This document shows, piece by piece, positions 15,696 through 24,432 of a DNA stretch of 64,000 nt (position 1 is the first letter of the stretch; the number at the start of each line of letters is the position of its first letter). Origin of the DNA: Acidithiobacillus acidisediminis (GTDB lineage Bacteria; Pseudomonadota; Gammaproteobacteria; Acidithiobacillales; Acidithiobacillaceae); assembly GCF_023277115.1 (NCBI RefSeq), contig NZ_JALQCS010000001.1, positions 2,040,001 through 2,104,000 of the forward strand. The letters are read 5' to 3'. The notes beneath the pieces are model-generated. The model was not told where the DNA came from. It saw only the letters and a program-made list of their open reading frames with translations, and made no database searches. The translations under genes and the position numbers were made by a program.

Positions 15696-16717
15696 AAATC
15701 GCCCTGATTACCGATGCCTGGGCACCGCAGATCAATGGGGTAGTGCGCGCACTACAGAGCACCACCGCAGAACTCCAGCAGCGTGGACACAAAGTCCTTG
15801 TGCTGCATAGCGGCAAGGGTTCCAGCATGCCCTGCCCCACCTATCCTGAGATCGCGCTCTCTTTGCAACCGCTGTCTCAGGTGCGGGGCGCCTTAGAGGC
15901 CTTTCAGCCGGACTGTATCCACATTGCCACCGAAGGGCCACTGGGCTTGGCTGCGCGCGTATGGTGTGCGGGGCATGGCCTGCGCTTCACGACGTCATTT
16001 CATACCCGCTTCGCAGAGTATATCTCTGCGCGCTATCCCGTTCCCTTGGCCTGGGGATACCATTTTCTGCGCTGGTTTCACAACGGTGCTGCCAAAACCA
16101 TGGTATCCAACGCCGCTCTGGCGGAGGAACTACATGGTTGGGGTCTCCGGCATCTGGTCCTCTGGAGCCGCGGCGTGGATAGCAACCTTTTTCGTCCTTG
16201 GCCCGAGCAGGATGCGACCCAGCTCTTACCCGGCGCCAGACCCGCATTTGTCTATTTTGGACGAGTGGCGATAGAAAAAAATATCGAAGATTTTCTCAAA
16301 CTTGACCTGCCCGGAAGCAAGCATGTCATCGGCGATGGTCCACTGGCTGCAGAACTGCGGCAACGCTATCCGGAAGTAACCTGGCACGGCATGATGCAAG
16401 GAGAGACTTTGAGCCGTCATGTTGCTGCTGCCGATGTCATGGTCTTTCCCAGCCGTACGGACACCCTTGGGTTAGTGGTGCGGGAGGCCAACGCCTGTGG
16501 CGTGCCGGTGGCAGCCTATCCCGTGACGGGACCGCAAGCGAGTATCGATAACGGCGTCAATGGTTTCCTCAGTGAAGACCTCGCCTACGCTGCCCTGCAG
16601 TGTCTGCCACTACATCGCGAAGACTGTCGTCAGGCAGCACTGCGCCACGACTGGGCTAGCTGCACCAATGATTTTCTACACCACTTGGTTCCAGTAACTG
16701 GCGCAGAAACCGCATAA
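15692..16717 (+). CDS. GT4 glycosyltransferase, probable diacylglycerol glycosyltransferase (Agt/SqdX type)
   Basis: 341 residues from ATG 15692 (TTTGGAGTCCTC upstream). MKIALITDAWAPQINGVVRAL is the GT-B N-terminus; IATEGPLGLAARVWC and FTTSFHTRFAEYISARYPVP give the acceptor region; GRVAIEKNIEDFL and VMVFPSRTDTLGLVVREANA are the nucleotide-sugar site with the EX7E element. The family includes Agt, which adds hexose or glucuronate to diacylglycerol next to plcP in other bacteria, and SqdX, which adds sulfoquinovose. With sqdB nearby either product is possible; sequence alone does not separate them. It acts at the inner membrane, replacing phospholipids. Confidence 0.8.
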   Translation: MKIALITDAWAPQINGVVRALQSTTAELQQRGHKVLVLHSGKGSSMPCPTYPEIALSLQPLSQVRGALEAFQPDCIHIATEGPLGLAARVWCAGHGLRFTTSFHTRFAEYISARYPVPLAWGYHFLRWFHNGAAKTMVSNAALAEELHGWGLRHLVLWSRGVDSNLFRPWPEQDATQLLPGARPAFVYFGRVAIEKNIEDFLKLDLPGSKHVIGDGPLAAELRQRYPEVTWHGMMQGETLSRHVAAADVMVFPSRTDTLGLVVREANACGVPVAAYPVTGPQASIDNGVNGFLSEDLAYAALQCLPLHREDCRQAALRHDWASCTNDFLHHLVPVTGAETA

Positions 16718-16721
16718 ACCA

Positions 16722-18110
16722 TCACGCGGCGCGGCGCGCCATCGTTGCGTCGTGCCCCGGCGCACCACTCTCAGGAAGGCTTTCCCCGGCCATCTCCACG
16801 CCCAGGATCTGAGTTAAAATCGCGCCGAGGAGCCCGGCCGCCGCCAGAATCAACAACAGGCCGCCCACCCCAAAATGCGCCTGGATGATGGGCAGGAAAA
16901 AGACGCTCACCGCTGCACCCACCCGACTGAATGCTGTGCCAAAGCCGTGCCCGCTCGCCCGCAGCTCCGTCGGATACAATTCCGTGGGGATGATCCAGGT
17001 AGTATTGCCCGGGCCAAAACTGTTGGCGACCTGGAAGAAAATCAGACCAATCGCGACAATGGCAAAGGGCGGTTGACCGGTGAGCGCAAAAGCACCCACC
17101 AGACCTAAACCAATCGCGTCTCCCAAAAAACCCCAGATCTGTGCTTTCCGGCGCCCTATCCGATCGATCAGGAGGGCCAGAGGAATCCAGCCGATGACAA
17201 AACTGGCGGTGAAGACGGCATTGCCAATGAGCGCCTGAACGTGGCTGTGCAGACCCAGATGGAGCAGCATGATCGGCAGAAAGATCGCCATGGCATAGCC
17301 CATCACGTCCATCAGAAACCAGGGGATGGCCGCATAGAGGGTACGCCGCCGATAGGTCTTACCAAAGAGGTCAAACCAGTTGTGCTGGCGTGCCCCTTCC
17401 ATACTCGCGGCCAGTTCACCGAGGGCGGCCTGACGCTCCAGGGTGTTCAAATGAGGCGCCAACCAAGATACGACTTCATCTGCTTCCTGCCAACGCCCAC
17501 GGCGCAGGAACCAACGTGGCGATTCTGGTAAGTTGCGCCGCAACCACAACACCAACGCCGCCGGTACCGCCCCCGAGACCAGCATCCAGCGCCACGCATC
17601 GGGGCCTACTTGGAGCAGCAACAAGCCAACGATGCTGGATACCAGGGCGCCTCCCATCCAGAGTCCGAAAATCCAGGTCATCGCCGCGCCACGCGACTTT
17701 TTCGGCAAGAATTCTGCCATATAGGTCGAACTCAGGGGATAATCGGCCCCCACTCCGAGGCCGAGGAAAAAGCGCAAGACGATGAGCGAAACCGCATCCC
17801 AGGCAAAGCCAGACAGGAGCGCAGCGAAGAAGAAGGCGGCAATATCAATGAGGTAAATCGTTTTGCGTCCCCAGCGATCCGCAATCGGACCGCCGAAGAG
17901 CCCGCCTACCAAGGCACCCACCAAAGCTGCGGTACCCAAGGCACCCAGTTCGCTGGGAGTCAGGTGCCATTGTTGTTTGAGCAGGATCAGAGCCACGGCC
18001 ATGATACTGAGGTCATAACCATCCAGAAAAATCCCCAGGCCAGAGGCCCAAAGAATGCGCCGATGTTTGCGGGTAATACTTTGCTGATCGAGGACATTGG
18101 CGCTGCTCAT
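16722..18110 (-). CDS. MFS transporter, probable phosphate:H+ symporter (Pho84-like)
   Basis: 462 residues from ATG 18110 (AGGAGTG upstream; the ORF extends further, into the promoter). Twelve membrane segments are expected. DRWGRKTIYLIDI is the MFS loop 2-3 motif. GVGADYPLSSTYMAEF closely matches the GGDYPLSATIxSE signature of the phosphate:H+ symporter family, and NTTWIIPTELYPTELRASGHG matches the later sugar-porter-type motif. A Pho-box-like site directly upstream supports phosphate or organophosphate import. Other substrates cannot be excluded. It converges on the glycosyltransferase gene, with 4 bases between stops. Confidence 0.7.
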   Translation of the reverse strand: MSSANVLDQQSITRKHRRILWASGLGIFLDGYDLSIMAVALILLKQQWHLTPSELGALGTAALVGALVGGLFGGPIADRWGRKTIYLIDIAAFFFAALLSGFAWDAVSLIVLRFFLGLGVGADYPLSSTYMAEFLPKKSRGAAMTWIFGLWMGGALVSSIVGLLLLQVGPDAWRWMLVSGAVPAALVLWLRRNLPESPRWFLRRGRWQEADEVVSWLAPHLNTLERQAALGELAASMEGARQHNWFDLFGKTYRRRTLYAAIPWFLMDVMGYAMAIFLPIMLLHLGLHSHVQALIGNAVFTASFVIGWIPLALLIDRIGRRKAQIWGFLGDAIGLGLVGAFALTGQPPFAIVAIGLIFFQVANSFGPGNTTWIIPTELYPTELRASGHGFGTAFSRVGAAVSVFFLPIIQAHFGVGGLLLILAAAGLLGAILTQILGVEMAGESLPESGAPGHDATMARRAA

Positions 18111-18152
18111 GGACGGAATCACTCCTGTCTGCTCGCATATAAGCGGTGAGGG

Positions 18153-18182
18153 TAACACAGCAATGTTACAGTTTTATGAACC
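18153..18182 (-). promoter_or_regulatory. Pho-box-like site before the MFS gene
   Basis: The minus strand reads GGTTCATAAAACTGTAACAT, close to the PhoB box CTGTCATAAAnCTGTCACAT, with TTCAT and TGTAA repeats 11 bp apart, followed by a further TGTTA 13 bp on. TATATG lies about 11 bases after that and may be the -10. It sits between the divergent MFS gene and sqdB. Confidence 0.6.
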
Positions 18183-18276
18183 TATCGCCGTTACGCATGC
18201 GGTATATTCAGACAATTGCCTTTTCCCGCCATCCTCGCCTACTCTGCGCAAAAATCCAGGAGAGGACGGACAAAAC

Positions 18277-19464
18277 ATGCAACAACGGATCTTGGTATTG
18301 GGTGGTGATGGTTTTTGCGGCTGGCCGACGACGTTGCACCTTTCTTCCCGTGGACATGACGTCCGTATCGTCGACAATCTGGTGCGCCGGCGTCAGGATG
18401 AGGAGCTTGGGGTACAATCGCTGACGCCGATCCGAACCTTGAGCGAACGGGTCGAGACATGGCGGCAACTGGGTGGGCAAGACATTGGTGTCTCCACCCT
18501 CGACATTGCCAGAGACTATGCGGAACTCAAGGCTCTCATCGGTGCTTGGCGCCCTGACGCCATCGTCCACTTTGCGGAGCAGCGCTCGGCGCCCTACTCC
18601 ATGAAATCTCCCTGGCATAAACGCTACACGGTCGACAACAACCTCAACGCTACCCACAACGTGCTTTGTGCTATCGTCGAAAACGGACTCGAGGAACATT
18701 GCCATCTGGTCCATCTTGGAACCATGGGGGTCTACGGATATAAGACTTCGCGCTTCAAGCTGCCGGAAGGATATCAGCGCGTACGGCTGCTCAGCCCGGA
18801 AGATGGCGAGGAGAGCGAGGATGTGGAAATACTCTACCCCCCGGATCCGGGCTCCATTTACCACATGACCAAGACCCAGGATCAACTCTTCTTTTATTAT
18901 TACAATAAAAATGATGGGTTGCGCATTACCGACCTGCATCAAGGGATCGTCTGGGGTACCGAGACTGCCGAAACCCTGCGCGACGAACGCTTGATCAACC
19001 GTTTCGATTATGACGGCGATTTTGGCACCGTATTGAATCGCTTCATCATGCAGGCAGCCATTGGACATCCCCTGACCGTGCATGGCACTGGCGGCCAGAC
19101 CCGGGCCTTTATCCACATCCGCGATACCGTCCAATGCATTCACTTGGCTATTGAGAATCCCCCAGTTTTGGGGGAGCGGGTACGGGTTTTCAACCAGACC
19201 ACGGAAACGCATCGTGTGCGCGACCTCGCGCAATTGATTCATGGCATGACCGGCGCAGAGTTGCAGTATCTCGACAACCCGCGTATCGAAGCGCTGGAAA
19301 ATGAGCTACGTGTTGAGAACCAGGGCCTGCAAAACCTTGGGCTCGCACCCATCACCCTGTCTGCGGGCCTTCTGGAAGAGGTTTCCGACGTGGCAGGCAA
19401 ATATCGCGAACGTTGCAAGCTGGGGAAAATCCCGGCGCGCTCGCGCTGGCGCGCACGCCGGTAA
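18277..19464 (+). CDS. sqdB: UDP-sulfoquinovose synthase
   Basis: 395 residues from ATG 18277 (AGGAGAGG 12 bases before). It is an extended SDR enzyme: ILVLGGDGFCGWPTTLHLSS (NAD-binding, with SqdB's GDGFCGWP), VRIVDNLVRRRQDEELG, VHFAEQRSAPYSMKS (SqdB-specific) and SIYHMTKTQDQLFFYYY, which holds the catalytic Tyr-x3-Lys variant YxxxK. It converts UDP-glucose and sulfite into UDP-sulfoquinovose, the donor for sulfolipid SQDG. In a sulfur-oxidising host sulfite would be abundant. Linkage to plcP and a GT4 enzyme points to sulfolipid replacing phospholipid under phosphate limitation. Confidence 0.92.
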   Translation: MQQRILVLGGDGFCGWPTTLHLSSRGHDVRIVDNLVRRRQDEELGVQSLTPIRTLSERVETWRQLGGQDIGVSTLDIARDYAELKALIGAWRPDAIVHFAEQRSAPYSMKSPWHKRYTVDNNLNATHNVLCAIVENGLEEHCHLVHLGTMGVYGYKTSRFKLPEGYQRVRLLSPEDGEESEDVEILYPPDPGSIYHMTKTQDQLFFYYYNKNDGLRITDLHQGIVWGTETAETLRDERLINRFDYDGDFGTVLNRFIMQAAIGHPLTVHGTGGQTRAFIHIRDTVQCIHLAIENPPVLGERVRVFNQTTETHRVRDLAQLIHGMTGAELQYLDNPRIEALENELRVENQGLQNLGLAPITLSAGLLEEVSDVAGKYRERCKLGKIPARSRWRARR

Positions 19465-19489
19465 ACGCATCCCTCAAGCCTCGGCGGTA

Positions 19490-19849
19490 TTACTGCTCTG
19501 CTGGAAGGGATTCAAGTCTTGCGGAGAAGTTTCCCCGTACGTGACATGGGCGCGGCTGACGATCGAGTTGCTGCAACTGTTGACGAATATCTGCCACGTC
19601 GTCTTCACTCAGGTCCGATTGCAGTATTTTCAAGGCTTGGGCGACGTTGCTCTCGGTCGCTTCGAGGTGCTGCTCGGCGAGATAGCGGCGCACCACTGCG
19701 AGATGGTGCTCCTGCGCCATTTCCATCGTGTCATGCACCGCAAAATCGCGGATCCCTGCAGCCAATGGCTCTGGAGGTAAGTCATCGGTGCTGGTTTGAC
19801 CAGCAAATTGGGAAAGGGAGCTGTTTTGGGCCTTCAGATCCTCGGACAT
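19490..19849 (-). CDS. Small unknown protein behind a Pho-box-like promoter
   Basis: 119 residues, soluble, rich in Gln, Glu and Leu, without signal or membrane helix. A central helical stretch reads AVHDTMEMAQEHHLAVVRRYL, and QALKILQSDLSEDDVADIRQ follows. I recognise no family. It converges with sqdB and is preceded at 35-63 bases by a Pho-box-like sequence, so it likely belongs to the same starvation response. Confidence 0.55.
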   Translation of the reverse strand: MSEDLKAQNSSLSQFAGQTSTDDLPPEPLAAGIRDFAVHDTMEMAQEHHLAVVRRYLAEQHLEATESNVAQALKILQSDLSEDDVADIRQQLQQLDRQPRPCHVRGNFSARLESLPAEQ

Positions 19850-19883
19850 GGGTCACTCCTGCGATGAATTTTCCCTGAAATGA

Positions 19884-19912
19884 TAACAAAGCAGTGTGAA
19901 CTTTTTATGATA
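19884..19912 (-). promoter_or_regulatory. Pho-box-like site before the small unknown gene
   Basis: The minus strand reads TATCATAAAAAGTTCACACT, with TATCA and TTCAC 11 bp apart, then TTGTTA 13 bp later, and GAAAAT as a weak -10 after 10 more bases. The 11/13 spacing is shared with the site at 18153-18182. Confidence 0.5.
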
Positions 19913-19924
19913 CCCCGCCTCGAT

Positions 19925-20148
19925 CGAGCTCCCTCGACGGTAGAGACCCTCTCTATAGTAATAATATCAATTTATATTTTTACTAATAATATCTCGTTAG
20001 AACATCAGAATAATGGAATATAAGTTATTATTTTTATATAAGATGGTAAGCGAATCATAGAAAATTCGAGATTGTGTATATAGCTGCTTGTAGGCTATAA
20101 ACGTCAATGTTCAGACCAAGATATCTCTGGATGACGAAGGAGTAATAC
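19925..20148 (+). promoter_or_regulatory. AT-rich control region of the cyo operon
   Basis: From about 19957 to 20100 the base composition drops sharply to mostly A and T (for example AATAATATCAATTTATA), in strong contrast with the flanking GC-rich genes. No ORF is present. Such islands often carry promoters and sites for nucleoid proteins. GAAGGAG at 20136-20142 is the cyoA ribosome-binding site. Confidence 0.45.
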
Positions 20149-21117
20149 ATGCCATTCCGCAAAATTTTCCGCCTTGGGCGTTTCGCCCTGGCGCCACTAC
20201 TCACCCTGCCCCTGGCAGGCTGCGCGAAACACTCTGCCTGGTGGATTTTCAACCCCAAAGGGGTAGGAGCCAGCGCCAGTTATGACTACATGATGATCGA
20301 CGTGATCGTCATGTTGAGCATTGTCGGCATTACCGGCCTCCTGATTGTCTGGTTTCTTTGGAAATACCAAAAAGGCAGCAAGCGGGGCAAATACGATGGC
20401 AAATGGGCACATTCCAACATTCTGGAAGTGCTCTTTTGGGGCATACCCATCGTTGCTGTCGGCTTTCTTTCCTGGGCTGTGGCCATTCATGGCAGCTTTG
20501 CCGTAAACCCTTACAACCCCACGGTGGTCACCAAGCACGTGAAGCCCAACGGCGACCCTGTGGATGTCGACGTGATCGCCACCGACTGGCAATGGCTGTT
20601 CGTCTACCCGCAGTTCCATCATATGGCCGTAGCCAATGAATTAGTACTGCCGGCCCATACGCCAGTCCTTTTCAAGCTTACCTCCACCGCCGTCACCACA
20701 GACTTCTTCGTGCCGCAGTTGCTAGGCATGATCGACGTGATGCCCGGCATGCGCACCAAAGACGCGCTATTGAGCAATACCGTGGGCACCTACCAAGGAA
20801 TCGCCGCCGACTACTGCGGTGCGGGCACGTCGTGGATGCTGTTCAAGACCCACATCGTCAGCATGGCGGATTTCCAACACTGGGCCAAAGGTGTTGAAGC
20901 CAACCCACGGACCATGGACTACAGACAGTTCAACCGGTTTGCCGAACCCTACATCAACGTGCATGAAAAGACGCCGGAATACGGACATGTGGAGCCTGGA
21001 CTCTTTGACCACGTCATGCTCGAAGTCATGAATGGCAAGAAATGGCCGCTACCCATGTTCATGACCGAAAACATGTTCCACTACTTGAAGATCCAAGCCG
21101 CAGAACATCGCGCTTAA
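20149..21117 (+). CDS. cyoA: Cytochrome bo3 ubiquinol oxidase subunit II
   Basis: 322 residues. The N-terminus ends in LPLAGCAKHS, a lipobox for lipoprotein processing. Two membrane helices follow (IDVIVMLSIVGITGLLIVWFL; NILEVLFWGIPIVAVGFLSW), then the cupredoxin-like domain (DWQWLFVYPQF; TSTAVTTDFFVPQLLG). The CuA ligand pattern (CxxxC plus His) is absent, as expected for a quinol oxidase. First gene of cyoABCD. Confidence 0.92.
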   Translation: MPFRKIFRLGRFALAPLLTLPLAGCAKHSAWWIFNPKGVGASASYDYMMIDVIVMLSIVGITGLLIVWFLWKYQKGSKRGKYDGKWAHSNILEVLFWGIPIVAVGFLSWAVAIHGSFAVNPYNPTVVTKHVKPNGDPVDVDVIATDWQWLFVYPQFHHMAVANELVLPAHTPVLFKLTSTAVTTDFFVPQLLGMIDVMPGMRTKDALLSNTVGTYQGIAADYCGAGTSWMLFKTHIVSMADFQHWAKGVEANPRTMDYRQFNRFAEPYINVHEKTPEYGHVEPGLFDHVMLEVMNGKKWPLPMFMTENMFHYLKIQAAEHRA

Positions 21118-21135
21118 ATCGCGGGAGAAAACACT

Positions 21136-23295
21136 ATGTTGGTGAACGTACCCGGACCTTGGAGTCCATTACTGGGACGCTTGGCCCTTTCCGAGATTCC
21201 CTATACGAATCCCATCCTCGCCCCTCTGTTCGTGGTAATCGTGCTAGCTGGCATCGCCCTGGTCGCCGGTGTGACCTACTACGGCAAATGGGGATACCTC
21301 TGGAAGGAGTGGTTTACCACGGTTGACCACAAGAAACTGGGCATCATGTACATCATTCTGGGTCTGATCATGCTCTTCCGTGGCTTCATTGACGGGCTCA
21401 TGATGCGTACCCAGCAGGCCCTGGCCGTCGGACCAGGCGACAATGGCTTGAAGGTGATGGGCGCCATTCACGGCTATCTGACCCCCTTCCACTTTGGCCA
21501 GATCTACAGTGCCCACGGTCTGATCATGATCCTGCTGGCCGCCACCCCCTTGCTAGTCGGTCTGATGAACATCATCGTTCCGCTGCAGATTGGCGCCCGA
21601 GACATGGCCTATCCCTATCTCAATGCCTTGGGTCTGTGGATCACCACTGCAGCCGTGTTCTTGATCATGATCTCCCTGTTTGTAGGGGACTTTTCCCACA
21701 ACGGCTGGTTTGGCTATGCCCCCATCTTCGAGATGGCCTACAGCCCCGGAGTCGGGGTCGACTACTGGATCTGGACTCTGGAATTGGTGGCCTTGGGCAC
21801 GACCTTGGGCAGCATCAATTTCCTGGCTACGGTGGTCAAGATGCGCGCGCCAGGCATGACCTGGGGTCGGCTGCCCGTTTTCACCTGGACGGCGGTATCG
21901 GCCAACATCATCGCCCTCACCTCTTTCCCCTGCCTGCAGGTCGCTCTGGCCTTGGTCGGTGCGGATCGCTACTTGGGCACGCACTTCTTTACGGCGGGCT
22001 TTGGCGGCAACCTGATGCTCTACACCAACCTGTTCTGGCTCTGGGGACACCCCGAGGTCTACTTCGTGATCCTGCCCGCCTTTGGCATGCTCTCCGAGGT
22101 CATCCCGGCCTTTTCAGAAAAGCCCATCTTTGGCTACGCCACCATGGTCCTGGCCTCCTTTGCCATCGCCGGGGTGTCCTGGATCGTCTGGCTGCATCAC
22201 TTCTTTACCATGGGCATGGGCCCCTACGTGAGCACGGAGTTCAGTATTGCCACCATGCTCGTCGGCATCCCCACCGGGGTCAAAGTCTTCAACTGGACCT
22301 TCACCATGTATCGCGGTCGGCTGACGTTTTCCGCTGCCATGCTGTGGTCCATCGGGGCCTTGTTCCTCCTGCTGATTGGTGGCCTGACAGGCATGATGCT
22401 GTCCATTCCGGCCATCAATTACATGGTGCATAACAGCGTCTTTGTGGTCGCTCACTTCCACATGATGTTGCTCTGTATCGTATATGCCGTCTTCAGTGCC
22501 ATCATCTTCTGGTTCCCCAAAATCTATGGCTTCAAGCTCAGTGAGACCTGGGGCAAGATCATGTTCTGGCTCTTCTCGGGGGGCACCTTCCTGGTCTTTT
22601 TCCCGATGTTCATGCTCGGCTTCATGGGCGAAACGCGGCGCTTGGATTGGCCCTTCAACCCCCAGTGGAGTGGCTGGTTTGATGTCCAGGAAATCGGTAT
22701 TTTCGTCTATGTGCTCTCCGTACTGGCGTTTTTGTGGATGCTGTACGTGAGTATTCGCGATCGCCAAATCAACCGGGTACGCACTGCCGACGCCTGGGGC
22801 ACCTCCCGCAGCCTGGAGTGGCTGACGGATACCCCCGTGCCTTTTTACAACTTTGCTATGGTGCCCCACATCAACGCCTTAGACGAAGCGGCATGGCGTC
22901 GTGAGCATGGGGTGATGGATAAGGGTCCGGATCATTTCAAGGCCATCCATATGCCCAATAACACGCCCATCGCGCTGTATATTGGCGGCCTGACCTTTGT
23001 GGTGGGTTTTGGTCTGACCTGGCGGGTCTGGTGGTTGACCCTGGCCGCCCTGATCTTGGCGGTGATCCTGATGATCTACCGTTCCAATCGGGGGGACCCC
23101 GGCTACATCATCCCGGCCGAGAAAATGGCCGAGATGGATCGGGAATCCAAGGCCAATATGCTGGATGATCGGGCACACCATGACGTCCCCCATGGGGGCG
23201 GCTTCACCGGTGGCACCGTCACGGCGTACAGCCCCCTGGGTAACGACAGCAGGGCATCGTCCGGGACACCACCCACGGAATCCCGACACCCCTAG
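21136..23295 (+). CDS. cyoB: Cytochrome bo3 ubiquinol oxidase subunit I
   Basis: 719 residues, somewhat longer than the usual about 660 owing to a C-terminal extension. It is a haem-copper oxidase core: AHGLIMILLAATPLLVG (haem ligand His), WLWGHPEVYFVILPAFGM (CuB His and cross-linked Tyr region), VSWIVWLHHFFTMGMGP (two CuB His) and VVAHFHMMLLC (haem ligands). It reduces O2 to water and pumps protons. It follows cyoA after 18 bases. Confidence 0.95.
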   Translation: MLVNVPGPWSPLLGRLALSEIPYTNPILAPLFVVIVLAGIALVAGVTYYGKWGYLWKEWFTTVDHKKLGIMYIILGLIMLFRGFIDGLMMRTQQALAVGPGDNGLKVMGAIHGYLTPFHFGQIYSAHGLIMILLAATPLLVGLMNIIVPLQIGARDMAYPYLNALGLWITTAAVFLIMISLFVGDFSHNGWFGYAPIFEMAYSPGVGVDYWIWTLELVALGTTLGSINFLATVVKMRAPGMTWGRLPVFTWTAVSANIIALTSFPCLQVALALVGADRYLGTHFFTAGFGGNLMLYTNLFWLWGHPEVYFVILPAFGMLSEVIPAFSEKPIFGYATMVLASFAIAGVSWIVWLHHFFTMGMGPYVSTEFSIATMLVGIPTGVKVFNWTFTMYRGRLTFSAAMLWSIGALFLLLIGGLTGMMLSIPAINYMVHNSVFVVAHFHMMLLCIVYAVFSAIIFWFPKIYGFKLSETWGKIMFWLFSGGTFLVFFPMFMLGFMGETRRLDWPFNPQWSGWFDVQEIGIFVYVLSVLAFLWMLYVSIRDRQINRVRTADAWGTSRSLEWLTDTPVPFYNFAMVPHINALDEAAWRREHGVMDKGPDHFKAIHMPNNTPIALYIGGLTFVVGFGLTWRVWWLTLAALILAVILMIYRSNRGDPGYIIPAEKMAEMDRESKANMLDDRAHHDVPHGGGFTGGTVTAYSPLGNDSRASSGTPPTESRHP

Positions 23296-23366
23296 CAACG
23301 CCGGGGACGGGTAAGGGAGTTTCCCAACGCGTCCCCCAATCGGATGAGAAAAAGGAGTTTCTGACA

Positions 23367-24002
23367 ATGCATGCTCACGATCAGGTGGTAGATCCCAACA
23401 CCGTGACCCTGTGGTCCGATGACTACGAGGGGCACGACCCCATCTCCACCCGCACCTTTGGCTTCTGGATGTACGTCCTCAGTGACGGCATGCTCTTTGC
23501 CACCCTGTTTGCGGCCTATGGCGTCCTGAGTTATAGCCATAGCTACTACACCGGGCCCACACCGGCCCACTTTGTTGCCCCTTGGTACACCTTCATCCAG
23601 ACCATGGCCCTGTTTTTGAGTGTCCTGGCCTACGGGTTGGCCATGACGGCCCTAAAAAAAGGCAGCAAGGCCGGGGTCATCAACGGCATTATCGCCTCCA
23701 TGGTCCTTGGAGTGGTTTTCCTCGGGCTCGACCTCCACGACGTGCTGCGCATGATCAGCATGGGCGTCACCCCAGAAGTCAGTGGTGGGATTTCCGCTTT
23801 CTGGGCCCTCACCCAAGTGCATTCTGCCCACATCTTCATCGGCTTGATCTGGATGTTGGTCATGCTCTACCAGGTGCTGCGCCAAGGGTTTACGGATGAC
23901 ACGGTGGGCCGCCTCTTGAGCCTGCGGATGTTCTGGCAGTTTCAGGCCGTCATGTGGGTGTTCATTTACGTCTTTGTTTATCTCTGGGGGTATATGTCAT
24001 GA
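23367..24002 (+). CDS. cyoC: Cytochrome bo3 ubiquinol oxidase subunit III
   Basis: 211 residues with five membrane helices. TRTFGFWMYVLSDGMLFATL is the typical start, HSAHIFIGLIWMLVMLYQVL a later helix, and WQFQAVMWVFIYVFVYLWGY the end. Its stop overlaps cyoD by four bases. It stabilises the core and assists proton delivery. Confidence 0.93.
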   Translation: MHAHDQVVDPNTVTLWSDDYEGHDPISTRTFGFWMYVLSDGMLFATLFAAYGVLSYSHSYYTGPTPAHFVAPWYTFIQTMALFLSVLAYGLAMTALKKGSKAGVINGIIASMVLGVVFLGLDLHDVLRMISMGVTPEVSGGISAFWALTQVHSAHIFIGLIWMLVMLYQVLRQGFTDDTVGRLLSLRMFWQFQAVMWVFIYVFVYLWGYMS

Positions 24003-24367
24003 GTCACGGACATCACAGTGATCCCATTCACCATCCGGAAGTGCAGATGGCCAGCACGGGTAATTACGTCACCGGCTTTGTCGTTGCCTCCCTCTTGATG
24101 CTGGCGGCCACCATCTTGGTCAATGGGCATATCTTGCCCCCGTTCGGGCTCTTGTTGGCCATCATTGGCTGCGCGGGCATTGCCATCATCGCCCAGGTCT
24201 ATTTCCTGCTTCATATCGACATCTCGGAGCACAATATCTGGAATACGGTGGCCCTGGTGATGTTCATTCCCCTGTTTGTCATCACCATTGGTCTGACCTG
24301 GTGGATGTTCTCACAACTCTATATGCGCACCATGCCCATGATTCCGGGTATGCCGGGGATGCATTGA
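23999..24367 (+). CDS. cyoD: Cytochrome bo3 ubiquinol oxidase subunit IV
   Basis: 122 residues from ATG 23999, overlapping the cyoC stop (ATGA). Three membrane helices; YVTGFVVASLLMLAATILV and FLLHIDISEHNIWNTVALVM are characteristic. No cyoE (haem O synthase) follows in the window, so it must be encoded elsewhere. Confidence 0.88.
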   Translation: MSHGHHSDPIHHPEVQMASTGNYVTGFVVASLLMLAATILVNGHILPPFGLLLAIIGCAGIAIIAQVYFLLHIDISEHNIWNTVALVMFIPLFVITIGLTWWMFSQLYMRTMPMIPGMPGMH

Positions 24368-24432
24368 TCCGTAGCCAGATTGTCTGGGGCGCGTCGCGAC
24401 ACGTACCCCAGCTTCTACCTGAGGAAGCCAGC

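Noticed and set aside
18208-19242. A 344-codon minus-strand ORF opposite sqdB
   Set aside because: The plus strand carries every SqdB motif; the reverse frame has no RBS or recognisable domain.
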